A stretch of DNA of 64,000 bases from an uncultured Eubacteriales bacterium (GCA_948543815.1 CAOVHW010000005.1:53831-117830); one strand, 5' to 3'; counted from the first letter of the stretch, positions 28,188 through 36,998 are shown. Numbers and translations are program-made. The notes: generated from the sequence alone by a model not told the origin.

Positions 28188-29354
28188 TCATTTTACATTT
28201 TCTTTTTCATTTTCTAAATTTGGTTTTTCGAATAAACTTTCTCCCGCTTTTTCAAAAATTTCTTCTGAAAGATCTTTATTTAAAGAACTTTTAGCTCTTA
28301 ATTCTTTTATTGCTTCACGTTTTTTTTGTACTTGAGTATGAATAAATTTAGATATTATAAAAGCTAAAGTTGTTGCTATAACTAAAGTCATAACAGAAAT
28401 TTTTAGTACAAACATAGAAACTACAAATGGCATTAAAGCAACAGCGCCTGGGATAAATAACAATGAACCTACGACAGCTGCGAGCGATAAAAAAATTGAA
28501 ACATAAAAAAGAATTTTGGTTGCAGACTTAAATTTACTTTTTTTATCTTTGGCTTCACCGATTAGCAAAAGATTATTGCTTATATCATTATTTTGTTTGA
28601 AATTTAAAAATTTTTCATCTATATCTACTTTTTTATCGTTTTCTTCATTATTTTCTTTTTTTAAATATTTAATTACTGGCGGCTCAGGAATTTTTTCATT
28701 TTTCTTAAAGACTTCATTTTCTTTCATCCAATTCAACATTTTTATTAATTTACTTTCACGTAAATAACTTTCTTGAAGTTCAGAATAACCTTTCAGAGTA
28801 ATAGCGGACCCCAAAGTTATAATTCCATATTCAACAATAAACTTTAAAATTCCCGTAAAAAATCCACTTAAATATGCACCAATACCAAACGATGCAGAAC
28901 AAAATGCAAATACGCCAAAAAATAAAATTTTTTTCCAAAGTTTTTTTCGTTTTTCCCTAGAAAGAATTTTTTCTAATTCTTGTTCTTTATCATTACGATT
29001 TTTTAAAATTGCAATTAATAATGCTATTTTTTTACCGAATTCATCTTCTGCTTTAAACTCTTTCCGCCAACGTTTTAATTCTTCATAATTATTACTCATT
29101 GACACACTATTTTTAAAAATATTTGTTTTTTCACAACAAGCAATATATACATCTGGCAACAATACATTTCTTTTTGCTAAAATCATCAATTTTTGTTCTT
29201 CAGATAAGTTGTCAAAGAGATAATATTGCTCACTCGGAGAAAGTAATCTAAAAAAATCAATTAAATTTTCGTCTGAAAAATTTTGGGAGCCATTTAAAAA
29301 TCTTGATACTATTAGTAATTTATATTCTGCAATTGCTAATTCATTCTCAGCCAT
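28188..29354 (-). CDS. Unknown membrane protein with an LSEEQ-type helical domain, 388 aa
   Basis: Not recognised. Residues 1-80 form a helical segment with the pattern LLSPSEQYYLFDNLSEEQKL followed by PDVYIACCEKTNIF. Two pairs of membrane helices follow (about 140-190 and 280-340), separated by a charged region, and the tail is Lys/Glu-rich. The same LSxxxQ...LSEEQKL...P...ICExT pattern occurs in the next gene upstream, so the two are paralogues. There is no signal peptide. The ribosome site AGGAGG is 14 nt from ATG, which is long. An accessory, possibly host-interaction, role is guesswork. Confidence 0.7.
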   Translation of the reverse strand: MAENELAIAEYKLLIVSRFLNGSQNFSDENLIDFFRLLSPSEQYYLFDNLSEEQKLMILAKRNVLLPDVYIACCEKTNIFKNSVSMSNNYEELKRWRKEFKAEDEFGKKIALLIAILKNRNDKEQELEKILSREKRKKLWKKILFFGVFAFCSASFGIGAYLSGFFTGILKFIVEYGIITLGSAITLKGYSELQESYLRESKLIKMLNWMKENEVFKKNEKIPEPPVIKYLKKENNEENDKKVDIDEKFLNFKQNNDISNNLLLIGEAKDKKSKFKSATKILFYVSIFLSLAAVVGSLLFIPGAVALMPFVVSMFVLKISVMTLVIATTLAFIISKFIHTQVQKKREAIKELRAKSSLNKDLSEEIFEKAGESLFEKPNLENEKENVK

Positions 29355-29448
29355 TTCTATTTGTTCTGCCTCCTTTCTGTAATTTTATCATATGGATATT
29401 ATTTTTATAATTTATTATATCATAATTAAAATTTATTTTTGTGAATAA

Positions 29449-29485
29449 AAAAACTATGATTTTAAACTCAATCATAGTTTTTTAT
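29449..29485 (-). terminator. Terminator of the 630-aa membrane protein gene
   Basis: Stem AAAAACTATGATT / AATCATAGTTTTT with an 8-nt loop, directly after the stop codon on the minus strand. Confidence 0.85.
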
Positions 29486-29494
29486 TAATATTGG

Positions 29495-31387
29495 CTATAC
29501 ATCACCATCGGCAACTTGAAGTTCAGCTCCTCCTGCCTCCAAATCCATTTCTGGAATCCTATCGAATTTACTATTTTCATTTTTTTTGCTTTCTTCAACA
29601 TTTGATTCCCATTTATCATAATATAATGTTGACTTTTTATTTTGTGTTTCAATAGCTGTATACTTTGTATCTGAAGATTTATCCGAATTTTTCACATTAC
29701 CTTTTGCAACTTCATTTTGTGATCCAGTAACTGTATTTTCTGTATTTGAATTTTCCGCATTATCTTTTAAATTTTCATCTTGCGTTTCATTATAATTTAA
29801 ATTAACAAAATACCCACTCATTTCTTTGCTTGAAGATTCCTTTGTTTCTCTTTTTAAACTTTGAGCTAATTTATAAGCATTAGCATTTCTAAAATTTCTA
29901 CTTGGATTTAAAAAGTTTGGATTCCTACACTTTTTAAAAAGTATTACAAATGCACTAGTTACACAAGCAATACTAAAAAGAACAAGTGCAATCATTGGAA
30001 TTAAAGAAGCAAGTACCGGCATAAAAGGGAACCACATTGCGCAAAACAAGAAAGCAGCAGGTATTGCCATACATTTTAATACACCTTTAAAGCGTTCAAA
30101 ATGCATTCGTGCATTTAATGATTTACTTTCACCTATTATTAATGAAGCAATTAATTTTTTGCCCAATTCATCGTCATTACATTTTTTATAAAATTCCTCT
30201 GTGTTACCAAACTTTAAATCATTATAAATTTTTGTATTTTCACAAATTGCTTTTGTTACTTCAGGATTTATAGTATTAGGTTTACATTTTACCAAATAAT
30301 TTAAAAATGATAATTTTTGTTCCTCTGACAATGATGAAATAGCTTGTAATTGAAAATCTTCACTCATGTTTAACATGTAAAAAATAATTTTATCCATATC
30401 AAACTTTTTCTTTTTGTGCTCATCTCTTATGATTTTTCGCAATTTTTCTAAAAGTTTTTTTCCATTAATTTCATTAATTTCAGCAACTTTAGAATTTTTG
30501 CAAAGATTTGAACCTAAATTTTCCCAACGCTTAAAATAAGCCAACGGACTAATTCTATTTAAAACTTCAGATGATAATGCTTCAGTTAAATTCAAAGAAG
30601 CACCAACTGCAAATTTTTCAACAAGAGAATATACAATAATAACAGATCCACTTCCAACAAGTCCAACAAGTAAGTTAAAAGGAAGCCAAGTAGCAGACAA
30701 ACCTAAAGCAGCTAACCATAAAAATCCCGAAGATAAAAATTTTAAAAATTCCAAAGCTCTACTTGGCCTTGCTTCTTCAGGCAACATACAATAAGTTACC
30801 ATTTGTTCTTCAGGAGATTGTGCATACCACATTTTACGTAGCTTTGCATTTGTTTTTCTCTGAGAAATTTTTTTATTCATCTTAATTTTATTCATCATGA
30901 TTGCAAAACGTTTTCCAGCTTCAGTTCTTTGACAAAGTTCAGAGATAATATTTTGTTTTACACAATTATGAGTTAAAAGATATAATCTTTTTTCATCAGA
31001 AAGATAATGCCAATATTGCTTTTGAGTATCAGCACTCATTTTTTCAAAAATTTCTTTAATAAACTGTGTATTTGCTTCTGCTTTTTTATTAGCCGCATTA
31101 AGTAATTCTTTTTTCAGCAAAATTCCCAAAGCTGCTTGAGCTTCTTCATTTTCAAGATTATTGTCATTAATATCTGATATAAGTTGAATCATTTCTTTAT
31201 TATCTTGCTTTTCATCTTGAGAATCATCATTTTTCTTGAAACTTTTCCATTCTTCCCAATCTTCCCAATCGTTTGCATCTTCATTATTAATTAATTCGTC
31301 AATATTCACTTGTTGTGCCATTCTCGCTAAAAAAGAAACTTGTATATCACCTTGGTGTCCAGAAAGCAATCGTTGCTCTTCTTGCAT
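29495..31387 (-). CDS. Unknown duplicated membrane protein with LSEEQ-type domains, 630 aa
   Basis: Not recognised. It appears to be an internal duplication: a helical domain then a pair of membrane helices, twice. The first helical unit has MSADTQKQYWHYLSDEKRL near residue 100-130; the second has MSEDFQLQAISSLSEEQKL, followed by NPEVTKAICENTKIY, near 350-395. Membrane helix pairs lie near 215-265 and 450-500. The last 130 residues are hydrophilic, Asn/Glu/Lys-rich and probably disordered. ATG follows AAGGAGGG. It is paralogous to the 388-aa protein downstream. Confidence 0.72.
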   Translation of the reverse strand: MQEEQRLLSGHQGDIQVSFLARMAQQVNIDELINNEDANDWEDWEEWKSFKKNDDSQDEKQDNKEMIQLISDINDNNLENEEAQAALGILLKKELLNAANKKAEANTQFIKEIFEKMSADTQKQYWHYLSDEKRLYLLTHNCVKQNIISELCQRTEAGKRFAIMMNKIKMNKKISQRKTNAKLRKMWYAQSPEEQMVTYCMLPEEARPSRALEFLKFLSSGFLWLAALGLSATWLPFNLLVGLVGSGSVIIVYSLVEKFAVGASLNLTEALSSEVLNRISPLAYFKRWENLGSNLCKNSKVAEINEINGKKLLEKLRKIIRDEHKKKKFDMDKIIFYMLNMSEDFQLQAISSLSEEQKLSFLNYLVKCKPNTINPEVTKAICENTKIYNDLKFGNTEEFYKKCNDDELGKKLIASLIIGESKSLNARMHFERFKGVLKCMAIPAAFLFCAMWFPFMPVLASLIPMIALVLFSIACVTSAFVILFKKCRNPNFLNPSRNFRNANAYKLAQSLKRETKESSSKEMSGYFVNLNYNETQDENLKDNAENSNTENTVTGSQNEVAKGNVKNSDKSSDTKYTAIETQNKKSTLYYDKWESNVEESKKNENSKFDRIPEMDLEAGGAELQVADGDV

Positions 31388-31416
31388 AATTATTCCCTCC
31401 TTAAAATTTTTATAAT

Positions 31417-32085
31417 TTAACTTTCAATTTTTCCTGCACGCATAATTCTTGCGCCATTACTTGTACCTAAGCGATTTGCACCAGCTTCAATCATTAAAAT
31501 AGCTTCTTCAAGATGTTTAATACCGCCGGAAGCTTTGATAGCGCATTTATTTCCAACAGTTTTACGAATTAATTTAATATCGGAAGAGATAGCACCGGCA
31601 GTACTAAAACCGGTCGAAGTTTTTATAAAGTCAGCGCCAGCCTCAACTACACAATTACAAGCCTTAACTTTTTCATCATTAGTAAGTAAACAAGTTTCCA
31701 AAATAACTTTTACGATAGCACGACCGGAAACAGCATTAACGACGGCAGCAATATCACGTTTAACTAAGAGCCAATTATTTTCCTTAGCGGCACCAATATT
31801 TATAACCATATCTAATTCATTGGCACCATTTTCAATAGCATCTTTCGCCTCAAAAATTTTTGTATTAGTAGTATTCGCACCAAGCGGGAAACCGATTACA
31901 GTACAAATTAAGATATTAGAGTCCTCGAGGCAATTTTTAGCTAAAGGAACATAACAAGGATTAATACAAACAGCTTTAAAATTAAATTTTTTTGCTTCAT
32001 TACAGAGATTAATAATGTCAATAGAGGTAGCGTAGGGATTTAAGTTAGTATGATCGATATATTTTGCGAGATTAATATTATCCAC
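31417..32085 (-). CDS. deoC: Deoxyribose-phosphate aldolase
   Basis: Cleaves 2-deoxyribose 5-phosphate to acetaldehyde and glyceraldehyde 3-phosphate. The 222 residues contain the opening YIDHTNLNPYA, VIGFPLGANTTNTK, NELDMVINIG, the Schiff-base lysine in FIKTSTGF, and IKASGGIK. Starts at GTG 32085 after AAGGAGGTG. It works with DeoD, Pdp and DeoB encoded 5-9 kb downstream of it in the window but in a separate transcript. Confidence 0.97.
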   Translation of the reverse strand: MDNINLAKYIDHTNLNPYATSIDIINLCNEAKKFNFKAVCINPCYVPLAKNCLEDSNILICTVIGFPLGANTTNTKIFEAKDAIENGANELDMVINIGAAKENNWLLVKRDIAAVVNAVSGRAIVKVILETCLLTNDEKVKACNCVVEAGADFIKTSTGFSTAGAISSDIKLIRKTVGNKCAIKASGGIKHLEEAILMIEAGANRLGTSNGARIMRAGKIES

Positions 32086-32154
32086 TCACAACACCTCCTT
32101 AAAGATATTCTTAATATAAGTTTACCATAAAAATCAACTAATTACAAATTTATT

Positions 32155-33057
32155 TTAATGATGATGAATATGTAAAATTTTGTAATCATTTTTCGTAATT
32201 TCGCAATTATTTTCACTACAATTTTCACTAGCAAATTCAAGTTCCATAGTAATATGGTTAATTTTTTTAGCAAATAATTTTTCACGTAAAAGTTTTTTTA
32301 CTCTAATAATATTATCCTTATCAATTGAATCACTAACAACTAAATGGAGAGTTAAAAAATTATTTACGCCATCCGTCCAACAATGTAAATGATGGATATC
32401 TAAAATTTGTTCATCTTGTGGTAAATCTTTTTTTAATTCATCAATATTAATAACTGATTTATCCAAAAATATTTCAAAAACCTTTATCAAATTTCTTATG
32501 ACATTAAATAAAATGAAGAAAGTAATAAAAATTGAAAGGATTGGGTCAAGGATTGGTAAGTCAAAAATTTTCATTACGATTCCAGCAATTAAAACAACTG
32601 CCCAACTTAAAACATCTTCTAAAAGATGTAGGCCAACAACTTTTTCACTTAATTTTTCACCACGAATAGTTTTATACGATCCAATACCATTAACAATTAA
32701 ACCGATTACGGCAAAAACTAAAACACCATTGTAATTAATTTCTTCGGGATTAAAAATTCGAGTAACGGCGCTTACAAACATAATAGAAGCGCCGGAAAAA
32801 AGTACGACGGAATTAATTAAAGCACCAAGTACAGAAAATTTTTGATAGCCATAAGTATAAAATTCGTTAGGTTTTTTATTAGATTTTTTTTCAAGTAGCC
32901 ATGAAATTAAAATTGAGAGACAGTCACCAAAATCATGAATGGAATCGGAAGTAATAGAAATACTGTTAGTCCAAAAGCCACCAAGTAATTCAAAAATTGA
33001 GAAGAAGAAATTAAGAAGGAAAGCAATGCCGATATTTTTTTCAGCATCATTTTTCAT
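32155..33057 (-). CDS. Cation diffusion facilitator family transporter
   Basis: Exports divalent metals (Zn2+, Cd2+, Co2+ or Mn2+) by proton antiport. The 300 residues include six membrane helices, the HDxxD-type site in helix 2 (DSIHDFGDCLSILISW), the partner site in helix 5 (LHLLEDVLSWAVVLIAG), and a cytoplasmic C-terminal domain with metal ligands HHLHCW and a His-rich end (ILHIHHH). The metal is not predictable with certainty; the HxxxD/HxxxD-like pattern favours zinc-type CDFs. Confidence 0.93.
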   Translation of the reverse strand: MKNDAEKNIGIAFLLNFFFSIFELLGGFWTNSISITSDSIHDFGDCLSILISWLLEKKSNKKPNEFYTYGYQKFSVLGALINSVVLFSGASIMFVSAVTRIFNPEEINYNGVLVFAVIGLIVNGIGSYKTIRGEKLSEKVVGLHLLEDVLSWAVVLIAGIVMKIFDLPILDPILSIFITFFILFNVIRNLIKVFEIFLDKSVINIDELKKDLPQDEQILDIHHLHCWTDGVNNFLTLHLVVSDSIDKDNIIRVKKLLREKLFAKKINHITMELEFASENCSENNCEITKNDYKILHIHHH

Positions 33058-33183
33058 AAAATCACCTCGAGTTTATTTTAGCAAAGAAATTTTATTACAA
33101 CAATAAAAAATAAATCATTCCGTAGAAAAATTAGGAATGATTTTTTTTCACAATAAAATATTTTTTTACGTAGCGTTACAAAT

Positions 33184-33212
33184 TTGACATTTGTAAGATT
33201 TATTTGTATGAT
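33184..33212 (+). promoter_or_regulatory. SigA promoter of the 277-aa protein gene
   Basis: TTGACA (33184-33189), 17-bp spacer, TATGAT (33207-33212), 52 nt before the start codon. Confidence 0.75.
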
Positions 33213-33264
33213 ATAAGTATGTATAAAGAGCAACGGTAATTTATAAAAGGAGAGTGATTTTTTT

Positions 33265-34098
33265 ATGGAAGCACAAATTAGAAATGAAATAATTTACGAA
33301 ATTTTTCTTTTAAGACAAGAACAGGAAAGATTAAATTCTATACAAACTAATTTGTTAAACTTGCAAGATCATATGTTTTTAATGATGCTTTTTAATTTTT
33401 GGAATCGAAAAGATTTAGAAAATATACAAAAAGAGGATGCTATTGAAAAATTAAATATTGCAATTCGAGATTTAAAAGAATGCTTAAACGATGGAAACCC
33501 AAACCAAAAGCTGGGGAAATTTTACGGATCTAATGATAAAGAATCTTATATTGGAAAAACGATAAAAAAACTCAAAAAAGAAAGAAGAAATAAAATTGCT
33601 TTGATAGTAGTTGGTGTTATTTTAGTAGGTGTTTCAATTGCTTTAATACCAGTTAGTTTTGGAGCAGCCATTCCGCTTAGTGTAAGTATGCAATATTTAG
33701 CAACTTCAATTTTTGGTATTGCTTTAGGTATTGGTGCAACTATTTGGGCATCAAAATCTGTACATAAAGATAGAAAATCTATTATTGCAGAAAAACTTTC
33801 ACATGGTATTGAACTCAATTGGTTTGAAAAAACATTTTACCAAAAACATATAGAAGCAGTAAGTCAAAAATTAGAAGAAGGAAAAAATTCAATGCCAGGT
33901 AATCCACAATCAATACCAATATCACCATATCAATCACAGATACCTCAACAAAATAATCAAGATTTAAATACACCATTGATTCAACTAGATAATCATAATT
34001 CAGATGTACCATTACCTCAATTAGAATCAAATACAGATAATAGTGAACTTACAGATAATAGTGAACTTACAGATAATAGTGAACTTAATGAAATATAA
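33265..34098 (+). CDS. Unknown membrane protein with C-terminal tandem repeat, 277 aa
   Basis: Not recognised. Residues 1-105 are helical and soluble, including RQEQERLNSIQTNLLNL. Two membrane helices follow at about 112-160 (IALIVVGVILVGVSIALIPV and the next hydrophobic stretch). A basic cytoplasmic segment comes after, then a Pro/Gln/Asn-rich tail. The extreme C-terminus holds three copies of TDNSEL encoded by 18-bp DNA repeats (34039-34086). A decayed relative lies at 7512-7860. ATG follows GGAGAG. Ends at a terminator. Confidence 0.72.
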   Translation: MEAQIRNEIIYEIFLLRQEQERLNSIQTNLLNLQDHMFLMMLFNFWNRKDLENIQKEDAIEKLNIAIRDLKECLNDGNPNQKLGKFYGSNDKESYIGKTIKKLKKERRNKIALIVVGVILVGVSIALIPVSFGAAIPLSVSMQYLATSIFGIALGIGATIWASKSVHKDRKSIIAEKLSHGIELNWFEKTFYQKHIEAVSQKLEEGKNSMPGNPQSIPISPYQSQIPQQNNQDLNTPLIQLDNHNSDVPLPQLESNTDNSELTDNSELTDNSELNEI

Positions 34099-34131
34099 AA
34101 AAGTTTCCCATCAATTAGGAAACTTTTTTCA
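34099..34131 (+). terminator. Terminator after the 277-aa protein gene
   Basis: Stem AAAAAGTTTCC / GGAAACTTTTT with a short loop and T tract. Confidence 0.85.
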
Positions 34132-34238
34132 GAATACGAATTTTTTCAATACGATTTTTATTTACACGTTCGATAATAAATTTTAAATCATCAGTTCCAA
34201 TATATTTTGTAGTTACTTTTGCATTAAACTCTGAATAT
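34115..34238 (-). pseudogene. C-terminal remnant resembling a CorC/HlyC transporter-associated domain
   Basis: A 40-codon minus-strand frame reads TTKYIGTDDLKFIIERVNKN followed by RIEKIRILKK and a stop. The pattern GxDxLKFxIExVxxxRIxKIRI is like the end of the CorC/HlyC C-terminal domain of hemolysin-family transporters. There is no start codon and an in-frame stop lies directly upstream, so only a fragment remains, overlapping the terminator of the neighbouring gene. Confidence 0.35.
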
Positions 34239-34272
34239 ATTTATATCATATCTAATCTTAACGTTAAAAATT

Positions 34273-34301
34273 TTGAGCATAAAATTTTTTTATGCTAAAA
34301 T
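34273..34301 (+). promoter_or_regulatory. SigA promoter of murG
   Basis: TTGAGC (34273-34278), 17-bp spacer, extended -10 TGCTAAAAT with TAAAAT at 34296-34301. The long open frame that starts at 34273 overlaps this promoter, which argues for the internal TTG start. Confidence 0.75.
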
Positions 34302-34326
34302 CGAAATAAAAAAAGGTGAATTTATC

Positions 34327-35373
34327 TTGAAAATTATTTTAACTGGTGGCGGAACAGCTGGACATGTTAATCCAAATCTTGCATTGATACCTTATTTACA
34401 AGCGGAAGATTTTGAAATTGAATATATTGGAAGTATTGACGGAATGGAAAAAGATTTAGTAAAGCAAAAAAAAATTCCGTATCATGGAATATCTTCTGGA
34501 AAGTTACGGCGCTATTTCGATATAAAAAATTTTACCGATATCGGTAATGTTTTTAAAGGTATATTACAATCAAAAAATTTAATGAAAAAACTTAAACCAA
34601 ATATAATTTTTTCAAAAGGTGGATTTGTTACTGTCCCAGTTGTATTTGCCGGATGGCTACATCGAATTCCTGTCGTTATCCATGAATCTGATATAACAAT
34701 GGGATTAGCAAACAAAATTTCTTCCATATTTGCTTCCGTAGTTTGTACGTCATTTTCTCAAACTGCAAAACATATGAAAAAAGCAATCGTTACCGGTCCA
34801 CCTATTCGAAATGAATTATTTAATGCGAGTGCACGGCGTGCAAAAAAAATTTTAAATTTCAATGATAATCCTGTAATTTTAATAATGGGTGGGAGTCAAG
34901 GAAGTATTAAAATAAATGAAACAGTGATACAAATCTTAGACAAATTATCAAATTTCAATATCATACATATATGTGGAAAAGGTAACTCACAAAATATTAA
35001 ACGTAAGAATTATATACAATATGAATACGTAACGGATAAACTTGCAGATTTTTTCGCACTTGCTGATATTATTGTTTCACGTAGTGGTTCAAATTCTATC
35101 TTTGAGTTCTTAGCATTACGTAAGCCAAATCTTTTAATTCCATTACCGAAAAAATCTAGTCGTGGCGATCAAATTTTAAATGCAAAATTATTTGAGAAAG
35201 AGGGATTTAGTAAAGTTTTACCGGAGGAAAAATTAAATGCGGAATCATTATTTGAGAATATTATTGCATTAATGAGCGAACGCGATATCTATATAAAAAA
35301 TATGGAGAAATTTAATTTTGAGAATGGGAGTTTGAAAATTATAGACCAAATTAAAAAATATGCCCGAAATTAA
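34327..35373 (+). CDS. murG: UDP-GlcNAc--lipid I N-acetylglucosaminyltransferase MurG
   Basis: Converts lipid I to lipid II at the inner face of the membrane. The 348 residues start at TTG 34327 after AAAAGGTGA, giving MKIILTGGGTAGHVNPNLAL with the donor-binding glycine loop. Further family motifs are FSKGGFVTVPVVFA, IHESDITMGLANK, MGGSQGSIKIN and SRSGSNSIFEF. It stands alone here, outside a division cell-wall cluster. Confidence 0.95.
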   Translation: MKIILTGGGTAGHVNPNLALIPYLQAEDFEIEYIGSIDGMEKDLVKQKKIPYHGISSGKLRRYFDIKNFTDIGNVFKGILQSKNLMKKLKPNIIFSKGGFVTVPVVFAGWLHRIPVVIHESDITMGLANKISSIFASVVCTSFSQTAKHMKKAIVTGPPIRNELFNASARRAKKILNFNDNPVILIMGGSQGSIKINETVIQILDKLSNFNIIHICGKGNSQNIKRKNYIQYEYVTDKLADFFALADIIVSRSGSNSIFEFLALRKPNLLIPLPKKSSRGDQILNAKLFEKEGFSKVLPEEKLNAESLFENIIALMSERDIYIKNMEKFNFENGSLKIIDQIKKYARN

Positions 35374-35380
35374 ATATTTT

Positions 35381-35410
35381 GCATAAAATACTTTCTTTTG
35401 TCAAATAATA
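35381..35410 (+). promoter_or_regulatory. Predicted forespore sigma (SigG-type) promoter of spoVT
   Basis: GCATA (35381-35385), 18 nt, AATAATA (35404-35410). It matches the gerKA and gerKB sites in layout and box sequence. In Bacillus subtilis spoVT is transcribed by SigG (established knowledge). Confidence 0.65.
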
Positions 35411-35464
35411 CTTTTGATTTACGTTTTATTTTTTTATTTTGTATTAAAGGAGGTATTCTCTATT

Positions 35465-36010
35465 TTGAAAGCGACTGGTATTGTTAGACGTATTGACGAC
35501 TTAGGTCGTATCGTTGTCCCTAAAGAAATTCGTCGTACTTTACGTATTCGTGAGGGCGACCCTTTAGAAATCTTTACCGATAGTAGTGGAGCTATTATCT
35601 TAAAAAAATATTCACCAATTTGTGAACTATCAACTTTCGCAAAAGAATATGCTGAAAGTCTCGCGCAAACTAGTGGCCATATTATTTGTATCGTTGATAG
35701 GGAACAAATTATTGCAATATCTGGTGGGCCAAAAAAAGAATTTCTTGAGAAACAAATTTCTAATGAGCTCGAAAAAATTATTAGTGAACGTAATACAATA
35801 AATGCAGAACGTAATGACGCAAAATTTATCCCTATTTTAAATAATGAAAATGATAAATCCTATAACCATGAATTAATTACTCCAATTATAGCTGAAGGTG
35901 ATGCACTTGGTGCCGTAATTTTCTTATCATCTGCAAAAAAAATGGGTGAAGTTGAAAGTAAATTAGCTCAATCTGCCGCAGGTTTTCTCGGTAAACAAAT
36001 GGAACAATAA
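35465..36010 (+). CDS. spoVT: Stage V sporulation protein T (AbrB-like forespore regulator)
   Basis: Forespore DNA-binding regulator that tunes SigG-dependent genes. The 181 residues (family about 178) start at TTG 35465 after AAGGAGG. Residues 1-50 are an AbrB swapped-hairpin domain (KATGIVRRIDDLGRIVVPKE and RTLRIREGDPLEIF). The rest is a GAF-like domain with IIAEGDALGAVIFLSS. Its forespore-type promoter resembles those of the germination genes in this window, so it may regulate them. Confidence 0.95.
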   Translation: MKATGIVRRIDDLGRIVVPKEIRRTLRIREGDPLEIFTDSSGAIILKKYSPICELSTFAKEYAESLAQTSGHIICIVDREQIIAISGGPKKEFLEKQISNELEKIISERNTINAERNDAKFIPILNNENDKSYNHELITPIIAEGDALGAVIFLSSAKKMGEVESKLAQSAAGFLGKQMEQ

Positions 36011-36042
36011 AAAAAATCCGGTTCTCCCGGATTTTTTTCATA
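36008..36042 (+). terminator. Terminator of spoVT
   Basis: Stem AAAAATCCGG / CCGGATTTTT with loop TTCTC, followed by T residues. Confidence 0.85.
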
Positions 36043-36063
36043 ATCAAACAACTTAGAAAACAT

Positions 36064-36152
36064 AAATTCTTTCTTTTCTTGAAAGAAAAGAAACAAAAGA
36101 ACTTTAACAAAAGAGCTTCGCTATCGCGAAGTTCTTTATAAAGTTTTTTTTG
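36064..36152. repeat. Hairpin repeat element, copy 3 (inverted, partial)
   Basis: Reverse orientation relative to the copies at 17.5 and 22.6 kb. It keeps the CTTTCTTTTCTTGAAAGAAAAG palindromic arm (split here as CTTTTCTTGAAAG plus flanks) and the AAAGAACTTTAACAAAAG stem. Its central loop differs: GAGCTTCGCTATCGCGAAG, i.e. a different hairpin sequence in the same position. The other outer arm is absent. Confidence 0.65.
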
Positions 36153-36182
36153 AATAATTTGATCTATTTAGCTTCAAATTTC

Positions 36183-36998
36183 TTAACAAATTTCACAACA
36201 AGCACCAAGCGTTTCCATAGCAGGCGAAGGTTCACGTACAGGTTCAAAAGCTTTAGGCGGAAATTCCTTTAACTTTTGAGCTATTGGCGAATTCGGAGGA
36301 AAATTGACATTTTCTTTCTTTAAATTGCTCAAAAACCATTTCGTACCCGACAATGCATTATCTTGGAAGTTTTCAAAACTAGCCATATTTTCCACTTGAA
36401 ATTTATCTAAATATTGTAGTTTTTCTCCGAAATAAGCAACCCATCCCTTAAACAAAACTTCATCTGGCAAATTCTCAACTTGTTCTTGACTTGCTAAAGA
36501 ATATATTTCTTTTGGCAAATCACCCAAAGAATCATTCGCAAGTTTGCCGTAATAAAAAAGGCTTTTTCCTTTCTCTACCTCTACGTCACTTTTATAATTT
36601 TTATTATATAAACCAAAAAAAAATTTAAATTTATAGAAATTATGATTTTTAATATCTTTACCCTCATTTTTATCTGCTACAACAGACTCAGCTAAAGACT
36701 GTATCCAATCAGAACGCTCTTGCTCAAATTTTTTCCCACTTTGTTCCATCATCTCACGAGACATTTTATTCTTTTTAACAAAATCTTTTTGACATTCCAA
36801 TTCTATAAGAGCATTTTCCGCCTCAAAAATCGCCGATTTATATCTTTCATCTACAGGTCTTGCTCCAACTCTCTTAACCAATAATTTTTCTTTTGCCAAT
36901 TCTGCATATGCTTCTTCAAGCTGAGTATTTAATTCTGCAATATCATCATCAAAACTCGCCAATTCTTGTTGCAATTCTTCTGCTGATAATTCAGCCAT
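36183..36998 (-). CDS. Unknown coiled-coil protein with C-terminal Cys box (CCEIC), 271 aa
   Basis: Not recognised. ATG 36998 follows TGGAGGG; a longer frame upstream lacks a ribosome site. Residues 1-70 form an acidic coiled coil (AEELQQELASFDDDIAELNT). The C-terminal half shares features with the array proteins at 53-58 kb: FGEKLQYLDKFQ compares with FGDNLKYLNEYQ, and VNFPPNSPI with FNFPQNSPI. The chain ends GACCEIC, a cysteine-rich end that recalls CC/CXC or CaaX prenylation signals. Its leader holds a 17-bp palindromic tandem repeat downstream of a consensus promoter. Confidence 0.75.
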   Translation of the reverse strand: MAELSAEELQQELASFDDDIAELNTQLEEAYAELAKEKLLVKRVGARPVDERYKSAIFEAENALIELECQKDFVKKNKMSREMMEQSGKKFEQERSDWIQSLAESVVADKNEGKDIKNHNFYKFKFFFGLYNKNYKSDVEVEKGKSLFYYGKLANDSLGDLPKEIYSLASQEQVENLPDEVLFKGWVAYFGEKLQYLDKFQVENMASFENFQDNALSGTKWFLSNLKKENVNFPPNSPIAQKLKEFPPKAFEPVREPSPAMETLGACCEIC

